This document shows positions 35,701 to 45,043 of a DNA stretch of 64,000 bases, piece after piece. Source of the DNA: Schizochytrium sp. TIO01. Lineage: Eukaryota; Sar; Bigyra; Thraustochytrida; Thraustochytriidae. Made by a program: the position numbers and the translations under genes. The DNA lies in NCBI GenBank assembly GCA_004764695.1, contig SMSO01000032.1:642501-706500 (forward strand), in the 5' to 3' direction. The first letter of the stretch is position 1; the number at the start of each line of letters is the position of its first letter. Under the pieces are notes generated by a model. The model was not told where the DNA came from. It saw only the letters and a program-made list of their open reading frames with translations, and did no database searches.

Positions 35701-38700
35701 AAGAAAGAATCCATCAAGAAGCACGCGGTTCATTGGATCGCGGCTACCTTCCACATGAAATTGGCTTTCCACCATAGCGCTAAAGTCGTAAAAGCTCATA
35801 ATTACATGAGCAAAAGCATCAATACTGGGGCCCAGATATGTGGATAGCCGGCAGCCCAACTGGGCTTGGCATAACACCTCTGGCTTTGAAAGTCCAGTGT
35901 AGTCAACAAAACGGAAAAAGTCCCCATATTGATATTTGTATTCAAGGTCATCGTACTGAGCAAAATCAACCTCTGACAGCTTATGGAGGCTGTCTAGATG
36001 CTTCATGAGATAACGAGGACCACTGAAGGTATCCGCTGCACCATTGTATAGCTTTGCATACATTTCCGCCCATGTCTGAGCTGCGGCAGAGCCTGGTACG
36101 AGCGCGCTATCCACACCTGGCAGAGTGTACGCCAGTATAGATCCTCCAACCTGTTCTGCGTTGCTTCTGCACGCACCGCAAGCACCACGGTCACAGTCAT
36201 GAGCGGGGCAATTGAGAATAATAGGGACACCAACATCAGAGATAAAACTGCCGTCGTCGCAAATATCATCATTAAGATGTTGCTCACACGAGGTATACCC
36301 AAGTCGGGCAGACGCGCACTCGCCGTTTGTGAGGCGCTTGCCGTTACAGTCCAAAATCCAGTCCCCCTCTGCAGCTGGGTCCGAACACACGGCCAACACG
36401 CGATCACAAAACCCAGTCCGACAATCTTCATTGTCCACGCAATGCAGACCGTTCAAACATGGGCCACAAAACGGACCACCGCAATCGACATCAGTCTCCT
36501 CGCCATCCTTTACTCCGTTTGCACAAGTTTGTGCAATACATTCGCCGTCAGGGCTACAAAGACCTGATGCACAGTCACGATTGAGAAGGCAGGTAGCCTC
36601 CCCAATCTCTTGACATGGAGAGCACTCTGGGCCACCGCAGTCCGGGAAAGTCTCGAAGCCGTTCTGAACTCCATCAAGACAAGATGGTGGTCTACAAGTA
36701 GAGTCAGACGGGGCACACAAGAGTGGGTGAGTACAATCTGTATTGGCGCTACAAGAAGCTCCAGTAAGGCATCCATCGCAATTGGCGCCACCGCAATCAA
36801 CATCAGATTCATCAACATCTTGCACCCCATTTGCACAGTGGCGAGGCAAGCAAGTATATGAAACAGGAGAACAGATATTAGAATCGCAGTCCGTGTTTGC
36901 CTTGCACTCGCGACCTACTGCACACGGAAGACACGAGTCACCACCACAAACTCCGCCTGCACACTGTGGTTGAACGCAACGTGCGGCGTCTTCATCACAA
37001 ATAAGATCACCATCACAATCATCGTTGCCGTTGCAAGTACTGAATTCTGCACATGCCTTTTCGCAGTTAGGACCACCACAGTCCACATCTGCCTCGCCGT
37101 TATTCATCACGCCATCATTGCAGGTTCCAGGGATACAGAGGTTGTCCTTGCAGACCTTGCTTGAACAGTCTGAGCCAACTTGGCAGAGAGACCCGTCAGC
37201 GCACGGGGCGCAATCAGGCCCACCACAGTCAACATCCGTTTCGGAGCCATCTTGGCGCTCGTTGAGGCAAGAGTTTTTCACACAAACACCAGCCCCTCCA
37301 CAAAGAAGATCATCCGCACAATCCTCGTTTACTGAGCAGGCCATGCCCGTCTGATTGCATGGTGAGCATTGAGGGCCACCACAATCAATATCGGTTTCCT
37401 CCTGGCCTTGCTTGCCATCACGGCAACTTGAAGGCATCAATAAGAGTTTACGCGCCTGCAGGTCAGAAGGTAGGCACTGCTGCATTAAAGGATCACACTG
37501 GAGTGGGATGGCACAGTCGCGATCTTTCACACACGTCGCAAGAGGAGTTCTGCACGGCGCACAATCTTGGCCACCACAGTCAACGTCTGTCTCATTTCCA
37601 GACATGACCCGATCAAAGCAGGATGCCAACGAGCATATCTCACGTTGAGGGTCGCATAAAAGACCAGATTCGCAGCCGTGGTCTTGAAGGCAGTGAACAC
37701 CTACCGGGCACGGTGCACACCCACCAGCGCAGTCAATGCCAGTTTCGTTGCCGTTTTGGATTCCATCATTGCACTGACGAGGAAAGCATCGACCTAGTCG
37801 AGGATCACAGAAGCCACTCTTGCAATCATTATCTTCAGCACAAAGGTGAAGATTGGTACATTCAGGACAAAATGGACCACCACAGTCTGTATCTGTCTCA
37901 AGACCATTGCGAAGACCATCTGTGCAGGTAAATGGCATACAGATGCCACGCTCCTCACTACAAAGTTCTTTGCAATCACGAACACTAAAGCACTCTTGGC
38001 CATTGTCACACGGGCTACATTCATGACCACAGTCAAGTCCTGTTTCGTTACCGTTCAAAATACCGTCAAAGCAAGTGGCCGGTGCACAAACTTGGCGAAA
38101 GGGTTCACACAGAAGACCTGAGGCGCAATCACGGTCTCCAATGCACCCCACACCTTTGGCGCATGGAGCGCAACTTCCGCCACAATCAACGCCCGTCTCG
38201 TTGCCATTAAGCACACCGTCTGTACAAGCGGGTGGGACACAAATGCCCATGTCCAAGTCACAGGCACCACTAAGACAGTCTGCGCCGGACTCACAGAGCT
38301 GTCCATCCTCACAAGGTGGGCAGTCCCCAGAACAATCCACATCAGTTTCTGAACCATCCTGGCGACCATTCTGGCAGCTCAAGGGGTAACACATGCCTTG
38401 GGTCATGTCACAGAAAGACTCGTCAGCATTGCAATCGCGTGGGAGCTCACATGGGTCACCAATTGTACAAGGAGGGCATTCAGGACCACCACAATCAGTA
38501 CCTGTCTCGTTTCTGTCGCGCCGTCCATTTCGGCAGGTAGCAGCAATACAAATGCCGTCGTGACAAGCATGACTAAAACAGTCTGAGTTACGTTCGCAGA
38601 GGAGTCCTACATCGCAAGGTGTACATGATCCACCGCAATCAACGTCGGTTTCAAAGCCATCAAGAACCTTGTTTGAACAATGCGATTCAAGGCAAATACT

Positions 38701-41604
38701 ATTCACTTCACAACAATGCTGGTGCTGGCAGTCTGTATGAGAGAGACAGGTTGCGCCGTCTGCACAGCGGCCACAAACTGGGCCGCCACAGTCTACAGCG
38801 GTTTCCAAACCGTTCTTGATTCCGTCAACACATGATGCGTCCAAGCAAATGCCCTGTTCGTGATCACATAGCCCACTGGCACAATCGGACGCAGCTTCAC
38901 AGTCCCGCCCGGCAGCACATGGGCCACAGATGTTGCCGCAATCAATGTCAGTCTCGTTACCATTCAGGACACCGTCAAAACAGGATGAAGGCATGCAAAG
39001 ACCTGAATGGGAGTTACAGTGACCACTCTTGCAATCTCTGTCGAGATGACACTCTGCTCCATCATCACAAGGAAGACAATCAGGGCCACCACAGTCCGTC
39101 GCAGTTTCATTACCGTTAAGAAGATGGTCTGCACAAAGCTGATTGAGGCAAGTACTAGTACCCGGGTCACAAACGCCACTAATACAATCTGCAGCAGCTA
39201 AGCAGTGACGTCCATTTTCACATGGCAAGCAATCTGGTCCTGCACAGTCAATGTCCGTCTCATTTCCATTCAAGATGCGATCACGACAGTGAGCCGCAAG
39301 GCAGACACCCATGTCTGCATCACATGTACGGCTCAGGCAGTCGGAGTCTACTGTACAGGATGAGCCAGCAGCGCAGGGTGCACATTCTCCGGCGCAATCT
39401 ACATCGGTCTCATCGGCATCCTGCACGCCATTGCGGCAGGTATCTGGAACACAAACGCCCAGCTCATCATCACAAGCATTTGACTGACAGTCCTCATCAA
39501 CTTTACAGAAACTACCGACGGAGCATTTTTGGCATCCGCCTGAGCAATCAACATCGGTCTCATTTCCATCGAGGATGCCGTTGCTACATGAAACAGCAAG
39601 GCAGTGACCCTCCTCGGAGTCACAGATGCCGGAGGCACAGTCAGAATCATTGTCACACTGCTTCGCATCTGCACAAGGTGAGCAATCAGGACCGCCGCAG
39701 TCGACATCAGTCTCAAAACCGTCGAGGATGCGGTTTGTGCAGTGTGCAGGCAAACACACGCGTCGGTGTTCGCAACAATTCTGTGAATCACAATCGTCGT
39801 TTGACTCGCAGGTGGAGCCATCAGGGCAGCGACTACAAGCCGGTCCACCGCAATCCTGATCGGTCTCAAGACCATTTTTGCGACCGTCTACGCAAGAGGC
39901 ATCCAGGCAAGTGCCAAGGTTCTGGTCACAAAGACCGCTGAGGCAGTCCGAAGCAAGCGAGCACTCCTTGCCTGCGGCACAGGGCCCGCAAATATTTCCA
40001 CAATCAACATCTGTCTCGTTTCCATTGAGAATGCCATCGCGGCAGGTTTGCGGCATACAGAGACCTGACTCTGTGCTACAAAGGCCGCTGAGGCAATCTT
40101 GATCAGAGACGCACTCCAGGCCATCGTGGCAGGGTGGGCAAAAGGCACCACCGCAATCAACACCTGTTTCGTTGCCATTGAGAATACCATCGAAGCACGA
40201 AGTGAAAGTACAAATGGAGGCCTCCGGGTGGCAACTCACCGGGGCAAACGGTGCATCGAAATCATCAAGCTGAGGCATACTCTCAACACAATCTTCAGGC
40301 TGAAGACAATGCGCGCCTAGTGCGCACGGCATGCACTGGGGTCCACCACAATCCACTGCAGTCTCATTCCCGTTTAGAATCCCATCCATGCAAGAACGAG
40401 GAACACAAATACCTGTGTCGGCATCGCAGGCACCGCTGAGACAGTCCCTGTTAGAAAGGCAAGACTGGCCATCCTCACAGGGCGGGCAGTCAATACCACC
40501 GCAATCAACGCCAGTTTCGGCGCCATCGCGCACACCGTTGCCACAGGAGGCGTCAACGCAAATTGCGGTTTCAGGATCACAGAGCCCTGACTGACAATCA
40601 TCGTCAGTGTCGCACTCGTAACCTTCCGAGCACGGTGCGCACAAGGGACCTCCGCAATCGACGTCTGTTTCATTTCCAGACTTGCGCCCATCTGTGCATG
40701 ACGCTGGCAAGCAATGGTGGCGGAAGTCTGTCTCGCACCTTTGCGAAAGACAATCCTCGTCCACTTCACATCCACCTCCCTGTGGACACGGCGTACACGT
40801 GTCACCACCACAGTCGACGCCTGTTTCATTAAAATTCATGCGTCCGTCGCGGCATGATCTCGGCAGACAAACCCGGAAGTGCTCACAGCATATCTCTGAC
40901 CTACAATCGTAGTCCGCACGACACATCTCGCCCACACGGTGCCTCGTGTCACGAACTCTCCACATCGCCTCCTCATTTTCTTCCTCATAAGACTCATCGA
41001 AAGCTCCCCTGTTTTCTCCTATTAAGTCTCCATTCGGTGCACCGTCTGTTGCGGTTGAGTTCTGAATGGGATGAGCATTGGTTTCACTTTCTGGGTCGGT
41101 GTGGACACCTGCATTCTCCGAACCCTCATTGTGGTTCTGGTTCGCATCCTGTGCCGGTTCTAGTGCGGTGACAGCCGGGTTTTCTGGATCAGGACGATCC
41201 GATTTTGCGTTTGTGGCTGAAGACTTAATCTCATTTGCAGCCTCATTTGGGTTTGGTCGTGACTCAAGTCCGGCGTCGAGATTTGGATTTGAGTTTGCTA
41301 TGTTTAAATTTGAATTTGGATGCTCTTTGCCGGCGAGCTCGATTTCCTCCTCCCCGCGGTCACTCTGGGCATCTCGCCAGTACTCGGGGGTCTGATCCGT
41401 CTCTACACCACGGCCTACTGTTTCCTCTGCCGCCAGGACCGCCGCGCACAGCAACAGGACCGCCGCCAGCGCCGCCAAGAGCGCCGCACGGGCGCCTATG
41501 CCACCGCGGCGCCGCCGCTCATGCCAGCCTTGGGGTGCTTTGCGTGCCGGTGCTGCCGCTGGTACCGTCACTAGGGACGCCATGCGGTCGCCCTCCGACA
41601 CCAT
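8791..41604 (-). CDS. giant modular type I membrane protein (~10,940 aa), three apparent frameshifts
   Basis: Four minus-strand open frames (41604 to 24646; to 18674; to 18216; to 8791) join into one product. An in-frame TAG at 41644-41646 precedes the first ATG at 41604, whose product has a basic HERRRR stretch and then a hydrophobic signal peptide (residues ~36-59). Module order, with approximate residues: acidic Asn-rich linker 60-227; DCGG Cys-rich units 228-1745; beta-solenoid 1970-3660; Cys-rich and two FN2-like modules 3870-4080; FN3-like 4098-4215; Calx-beta-like NWN repeats 4225-7805 and 8528-10146; REJ-like and EGF-like island between them; TSP1 at ~10150; one TM helix ~10426-10452; cytosolic tail ~486 residues with three Tudor-like barrels and a PDZ domain. 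Many NxS/T sites fit a secreted ectodomain. A cell-surface adhesion or attachment receptor is inferred. Each frameshift is repaired by one base, so an assembly error is likelier than a pseudogene. Confidence 0.8.
8815..9083 (-). other. C-terminal PDZ domain of the giant protein
   Basis: About 88 residues at the extreme C-terminus fit the PDZ fold. There is a GLGLRLG carboxylate-binding-loop-like stretch, then VVTGF, a hydrophobic helix start, LCAGDVLMSINGES (the typical GD.l..iNG strand) and a final TMRFCRV strand. PDZ domains bind short C-terminal tails, so this end probably anchors the receptor to a submembrane partner. The family match is strong by pattern; the ligand is unknown. Confidence 0.8.
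9210..9850 (-). other. three Tudor/agenet-like barrels in the cytosolic tail
   Basis: Three ~48-residue units share a V.V.Y/D....Y..G.V...  ..Y.V.FDDG.E...... core. The first (9700-9850) has VVVFYDFDSSYYCGSVL and VLFDDGDEDD. The second (9365-9520) has DIVEVLDERTDRWQLARV and VAFDDGS. The third (9210-9360) has VRVVYGGEGAAFQGVV and VRFSDGAEE. These features are typical of Tudor-like SH3-type barrels. They lie between the membrane helix and the PDZ domain, so they would be cytosolic. Tudor barrels usually read methylated Lys or Arg in the nucleus or in RNP granules, so this place is unusual. Confidence 0.65.
9959..9976 (-). other. acidic dileucine sorting motif in the tail
   Basis: The tail carries SETTGLLKK, which fits the [DE]xxxL[LI] signal read by AP adaptor complexes. 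It lies ~95 residues after the membrane helix. It suggests endosomal or lysosomal recycling of the receptor. Such short motifs also occur by chance. Confidence 0.4.
10249..10329 (-). other. single transmembrane helix of the giant protein
   Basis: A ~25-residue hydrophobic run (core KLIILCSTAGLLGAVLLLYV) follows Cys-rich juxtamembrane sequence. It is followed at once by a strongly basic stop-transfer stretch (WHRKSSGKGKSRGRRSGRF). With the N-terminal signal peptide this gives type I topology, N-terminus outside. Confidence 0.85.
10995..11160 (-). other. thrombospondin type 1 (TSP1) module
   Basis: The module starts GSWGPWSICDRACGPGFERR, with the WxxW pair, the CxxxCG core and the basic R..R strand that layers with the tryptophans. 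It ends in LRPCNLGSC. TSP1 modules bind glycans and matrix proteins and are typical of adhesion receptors. It sits between the last NWN repeat and the juxtamembrane region. Confidence 0.85.
11165..16020 (-). repeat. second block of Calx-beta-like NWN repeats (about 12 units)
   Basis: Each ~100-140-residue unit has the pattern: l.v.EG....y.v.L.s.P...v.v.v, then a p..l.F...NW..PQ.V.V.A.DD core, then s.d..y....  v.V.D.D.ag. Examples of the core are ENWNTPQSVSVAL, NNWDVPQVVRLEARD and DNWSLPQFVSVTKLD. The acidic DD turns resemble Ca2+ ligands of Calx-beta sandwiches. Several units carry an inserted Cys loop with the form GxC...C.....DC....C. Confidence 0.75.
16020..18180 (-). other. REJ-like region with an EGF-like module
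   Basis: From ~17995 downwards the sequence reads PTLVSVNMTSSGRHLVVTFD, then paired Cys, CRWVSNSTVVISLG and LHLAKHRIRA. This matches the start of the REJ (receptor for egg jelly) domain of polycystin-1 and sea-urchin REJ proteins. An EGF-like module follows at 16955-17085 (CTSDSDCGPLGSC ... CQCPPSHYGSRCE), and then a mostly helical stretch and more Cys pairs to ~16020. No GPS autoproteolysis motif is evident. The REJ assignment is by pattern only. Confidence 0.55.
18315..18320 (-). other. apparent 1-base deletion, frameshift 3
   Basis: Between 18317 and 18318 one missing base (a second G on the minus strand after TTG) would join SPTNL of the upstream frame to VFEPQNWATPQ of the downstream frame. 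That restores the standard NWN core exactly. The site is not a homopolymer longer than two. Confidence 0.7.
18868..18871 (-). other. apparent 1-base deletion, frameshift 2
   Basis: A CCCC run on the plus strand. One extra base here turns the minus-strand frame from GDKEATG into GIFDTNMLYLSESG, the expected D.D.aG...l.lsE boundary between two NWN repeats. A homopolymer miscount is the simplest reading. Confidence 0.7.
24715..24719 (-). other. apparent 1-base deletion, frameshift 1
   Basis: A TTTTT run on the plus strand (AAAAA in the gene). One extra A joins GDAVLEEK to IHTGIIYLSAQSSGDSLYD, which gives the usual A.DD...E..h.g...l...s.D..Y segment of an NWN repeat. Without it the frame ends at a TGA at 24646-24648. 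Confidence 0.75.
28960..29310 (-). other. fibronectin type III-like module
   Basis: About 115 residues begin VLERVVAGKRTDDSVAVRFR, have QVWLYALLA in the middle and end in LEGLEASTSYDIYITAD, which resembles the L.p.t.Y.v.v.a strand of an FN3 sandwich. It separates the FN2-like pair from the first NWN repeat. The match is moderate. Confidence 0.45.
29365..29990 (-). other. Cys-rich segment with two FN2-like (kringle-related) modules
   Basis: The first FN2-like unit has LPCSFPFWYDGQEHHECIG, a GFCVV strand and CKC. The second has DACVFPIYHKGVAHYRCID, a GGWCYNN strand and CDC. The C.FPF.y.G..h..C....  WC....C spacing fits fibronectin type II modules, which bind collagen or choline lipids in animals. 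A further CTC/CSC/CKC Cys-rich stretch lies just N-terminal to them (29820-29980). Confidence 0.65.
30600..35700 (-). repeat. beta-solenoid-like stalk (~1690 residues)
   Basis: Short ~20-25-residue rungs repeat the pattern G.l.v.gs..f.g....., often as G.L.V..G.V.F.G or N.G...I...A. Examples are GSLHVASTGNVTFEALLEVS and NDGSLFVTTDADTRFTNTVI. Cys is rare, in contrast to the flanking blocks. The pattern is that of right-handed parallel beta-helices, as in filamentous adhesins. A stiff rod that holds the DCGG head away from the membrane is the likely role (inference). Confidence 0.65.
36370..40923 (-). repeat. DCGG Cys-rich repeat array (~29 units of ~51 residues)
   Basis: Each unit reads C....DC.sg.C....g.C.p..C.dGi.nG.ETdvDCGG..C.pC..G. 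The invariant points are the DC near the start, NGNET and DCGG. One unit near 36930-36980 is degenerate and lacks NGNET. Variant features recur every seven units: a CCEH/CCEV pair in units 1, 8 and 15, and a CGNICGPCAAG block in units 6 and 13. The array is extracellular, and the conserved Asn-Glu-Thr is itself an N-glycosylation sequon in many units. Binding function is unknown. Confidence 0.85.
41427..41499 (-). other. signal peptide of the giant protein
   Basis: Residues ~36-59 counted from the ATG at 41604 form a hydrophobic Ala/Leu/Val helix (ARAALLAALAAVLLLCAAVL) after a basic stretch, and end in a small-residue AA/E cleavage context. The n-region is long. The second ATG at 41583 would shorten it by seven residues. 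Confidence 0.75.
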
Positions 41605-42115
41605 CGCACGCGTCCGTGCCGCTGACTGCCGCCACGACACGCTCTACGCAGCTTCTCGCTCGGTTCTGCCTTCGCTCTGCGCGGTGATGGCTCCTCCGCT
41701 ATTTCGCGTGATGGCGCTTTATTCTCTACTTTCCCCTTCCCATAAACCACTTGTGAGTTTCTATAACCTATTTGCGGTCCCTATAATCGACTTGCGCAAC
41801 TGCCATTTTCTCCTACGCCCTTTTCGCCTACATTCGCTCTCCAGAATCGCAATTCTTTATTCTCGCAGCTACTATACACTATTCGCCATTCTCCACTTAT
41901 AGAACTCCTGGAACGGCCTTTTACCAACGCAAGAAGGAAGAACGAAGCGAGAACTTCCAATTTGGGGCAAAAGAAGAAGAGAGAAAATAGTCAGTGGAGC
42001 AGATCTACCAGTAGGAACTATATAGTGCTTGCATGATGGGCTTTAAAAGCTCGACTTGCAACCTACCATAAGCATCGTCAGGTTGGCTATGTGGAGGAGG
42101 CGCAGGTACCTACCT

Positions 42116-42140
42116 ACCTCTCTCGTCTAAAGAGAGAGGT
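42116..42140. promoter_or_regulatory. 9-bp stem hairpin upstream of the giant gene
   Basis: ACCTCTCTC at 42116-42124 pairs exactly with GAGAGAGGT at 42132-42140 across a 7-base loop. It directly follows an ACCTACCT run, ~510 bp before the giant gene's ATG. A regulatory or 5'-UTR role is possible but not shown. Confidence 0.35.
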
Positions 42141-42457
42141 GGCCGGGTAGTTAGTTAGCCAGTGGAAGAAGCACTTGTTTCTCTAGCTACAGTCTGCTCG
42201 TGGCCCTCCCTGGCTAGACGCTTGCTTCGAGTTCTGTGGGTGTCTCCGTCTTGGAGCGAGCTCCTTGGTCGAGTTCGAGCTTCTCCAGCTTCTTTCCTTC
42301 CCAGGGTCTCCAGGTCGGTCGATTGCACTCTCAACTATGAATGAATCAATGAATCAATGAACGAGGTTCCATTTCCCCCCTCTCGCTATTTGTGTTTTTC
42401 TGCGGTGAAAGGCGCTTGGCCGATTGAGAGTGGCGCCCCGCCATCTTGGAGCGACTG

Positions 42458-42517
<60 letters not shown>

Positions 42518-42534
42518 CCTGCCTGCCTGCCTGC
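42458..42534. repeat. (GCTT)n then (CCTG)n microsatellite
   Basis: About fifteen tandem GCTT copies run to ~42517 and change to CCTG copies until ~42534. All frames are open, which produces spurious Leu-Ala-Cys proteins. Confidence 0.95.
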
Positions 42535-44317
42535 TGGCCTGGCTGACTCGATCGCTGACCGCCTGTCTACGTCTCGCAGTTTGTTTTCGTCACGGTGGCG
42601 GCAGTGGAGAATCCGAAGTGCCAACTTCCGGCTTCTAGCATCAGTCGAATGAACGAGAGGTGTGCACCGACTGGCCTCCATCTTGCGGGGCTAGCGTCCC
42701 TTACCCCAAACTGTAGGATCTCACCTCGCTTACCAATGAAACGTGGAAATTACCGACTACCTAGGAAGTAGGTATATAGAGTATATATCTATACACTAGG
42801 CCCCTACTTAGTGACTTGAGGAGTTTCCCTTTTTTATGTAGGTAGGTACGTGTATATATATGTAGGTACACGGATACCTGAGAGGAACGGAGAGGTTGTA
42901 CGAGTGATAGATCGATGGCATCGTTGATGGCATAGGCGCTCAAGTAAGAACCTTCGAGGCGAACCATATGCAAGTTGCTTTGGAATGTGATGTGCGGCAT
43001 GGGATCCTCACTTATAATTCTGACAATGATAGCCTGTCGATGCTCGGTGGTTAGTGAGTTCTGCTACAGAAACATTCGGGAGTATGAAACAGGAGAGACC
43101 GTTGAGAGCTTGCAAATAGCCTCCCAGTTCAAATGCAGAAAAGTAGCAGTGGAGCCAGAATGGTCATAGTAGACTGAAGGTTAGCAACCCTCATAGGCTC
43201 GACAAGGTTTAGAAATGCACTACGCAACTTAAGTAATCGATTCTCTCTGTTTTTACAATTTAACCCAACTCATACCTGATGAAAAATTCTCAACTAAAAA
43301 AGATGGAGGGGAGCGAGAGAAAAGAAGAGTACGCCCAGCCAGGCAAGTCTTGGTGCGTATGCAAGTATCATGATGAAAAAATAGAATTAATATACTCAAC
43401 CATTGCGGTCGTTCTCACTTTGTCCGTCCCAGAGCAAAGCGAGGAGTTTCAGAATACATCTCAATGCTGAGCAGAAAAGGAAAATAACTTTACAATTGTT
43501 TGTGATGCAACTTTTGAATATGAATCTGTCTGAATACATCTAGCAAAATCTGACAAAGTATACTATTGATATAACAAGAGCAAATCAAGCAGCCGCGCAT
43601 ACCTTTCATTGTGAAATCCAATTATAGATCGAATATGAATGTACTGCATGAATTCTCCCTACTTCAATAAATGACGTCTTATCATAGTAGGAACAAGAGC
43701 CGTTGTCTACTCGACAGTGAAGGTAACGAAAACAGACTGCATTCTCTCAAAGTGGTTGTGCGGCAACATCTGCTTGCCCTTGAGCAATACGGAACAAGGG
43801 TATCAAAAGAAGAGGCAGGAAAATCATGTTTGCAGGTTATTCATTAGGAAAAGATGAAGTGAGAAAGGCTATCATGTATTTGCAGAAGTTTTGTGTTTTC
43901 TTTTTTTTAAAAAGGGTCCTCCCTCTGGATGTTTTACGACAGAGATTTGAAGCTGTCACCCTTTACTCCAATGATCATAAACAAAAATAGCCAAAACAGA
44001 GGACACTTGTACCTGGGCATTACTATGAAGTGGGTGGTCAGGAAAACCATTTGCAAAGTGGTAGCAAGTAACAAATCCTCACAGAGAATGAGCGGAGCTG
44101 ATGAATAACAATGAGTGATGATTATCAGCAGCTGGGCTGCAGATACACCATAATGTAGCAATTCATCAACCATTCTTCACTGCAGTGAAGTCTCTTTCTC
44201 CTACGTACGCATGCGCACGAATAGCTCTAAAATAAGTAAAAATAGAGCATAGAGGCCTTGCCAACTACAGATCCATTGTGCAGATACAAGGCTGAAAAGC
44301 AAAAGGCCGCCACTTCA

Positions 44318-45043
44318 TTAGTAGATGAAGGCGTTGACATCGCTCTGACGGGGCTTAAGGATACGGTCCTGGTTCTTGGTAAGAAGATCATGTACCATCA
44401 TAAAACCGTTGCGCATGCGGAGAAGCGTCATGCGAACAGACGCACGCTGGAAGGTATCGTTTTGCATGACAGATTCGTGATAGTCATGGATAAGGTTATG
44501 CTTGGTCATTTTGTGAGCAAGCTTGGCACGTTGGCCAAGCTGCTCTGAAGAGGTCTCAATGATAGCAAAACATACGCTCTCTAAACGGCTAAGCTCCGAG
44601 GCACATTCTTCCTGAACAGCAACACCAAAGTTGTTGCCGTCTTCGATGCGAGGAATGTTCAACTGAATCCATGTTTTGATTAGACCAATCAGCTCAGTAC
44701 CCTGGCGCACCATACCGACAGCCTTTTGCAAAAATCTGTTGAAAGTGGCATCCTCCTCAACCATTTCAGGCTCGACCTTTTTAGGGTCCTCCTCTGAGAC
44801 CTTGCTGGCAGCGAGCTCCTCGATGGTTGGAACTTTCGGTAACGCATCCGCAACGTTAGCCTCGAACTCGGTCATGAGGTCATCCAACTCCAAAATGAAT
44901 GCTGGCAGCTTTACATTTAGTGTGTCCTGTGCATCGGCAGCAATCTTTTTCTGTACCTCCGCCAATTTCCTCGAGGCCTCCACAGCAGCTGCAGACTCAG
45001 CCTCGTTGTTCTTCCGGCGTTTACGGCCTCTCGAGTCGCTCAT
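44318..45043 (-). CDS. PSME3-like: proteasome activator PA28/REG, gamma-type
   Basis: A 241-residue protein of the 11S (PA28/REG) family, which forms a ring on the 20S proteasome and opens its gate without ATP. The start is the ATG at 45041-45043; the frame can extend to 45106 only with a TTG. The activation-loop block PRIEDGNNFGVAVQEE is almost identical to the family signature. An N-terminal SRGRKRRKNNE stretch looks like a nuclear localisation signal. There is a charged homolog-specific insert (EEDPKKVEPEMVEED), a helical C-terminal half, and a C-terminal AFIY whose final Tyr fits the residue that docks in the 20S alpha pockets. Length matches animal REG-gamma (~254). The basic N-terminus favours a nuclear, gamma-like homoheptamer. 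It is followed on the same strand, after 2.7 kb, by the giant gene, with no sign of linkage. Confidence 0.93.
   Translation of the reverse strand: MSDSRGRKRRKNNEAESAAAVEASRKLAEVQKKIAADAQDTLNVKLPAFILELDDLMTEFEANVADALPKVPTIEELAASKVSEEDPKKVEPEMVEEDATFNRFLQKAVGMVRQGTELIGLIKTWIQLNIPRIEDGNNFGVAVQEECASELSRLESVCFAIIETSSEQLGQRAKLAHKMTKHNLIHDYHESVMQNDTFQRASVRMTLLRMRNGFMMVHDLLTKNQDRILKPRQSDVNAFIY

Larger units (their letters stand above)
41605..44317. other. upstream region of the giant gene, no gene seen
   Basis: This spacer lies between the start of the giant gene and the 3' end of the PA28 gene, both on the minus strand. It holds a hairpin (42116-42140), a GCTT array (42458-42517), AGGTAGGT/ACCTACCT motifs (42107, 42840) and AT-rich DNA. 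The Leu-Ala-Cys frames at 42357-42652 are translations of the GCTT array. I cannot point to a promoter. Confidence 0.55.

Noticed and set aside
36370-40923. CRISPR-like regular spacing of the DCGG repeats.
   Set aside because: The units are continuous coding sequence with protein-level conservation and ~153-bp period, in a eukaryote. They are not direct repeats with unique spacers.
24646-41640. Start of the giant gene at 41640.
   Set aside because: That codon is GTG. The first ATG in frame is at 41604, after an in-frame TAG at 41644-41646.
42357-42681. ORFs with Leu-Ala-Cys or Lys-Gln-Ala-Ser runs.
   Set aside because: Translations of the (GCTT)n array.
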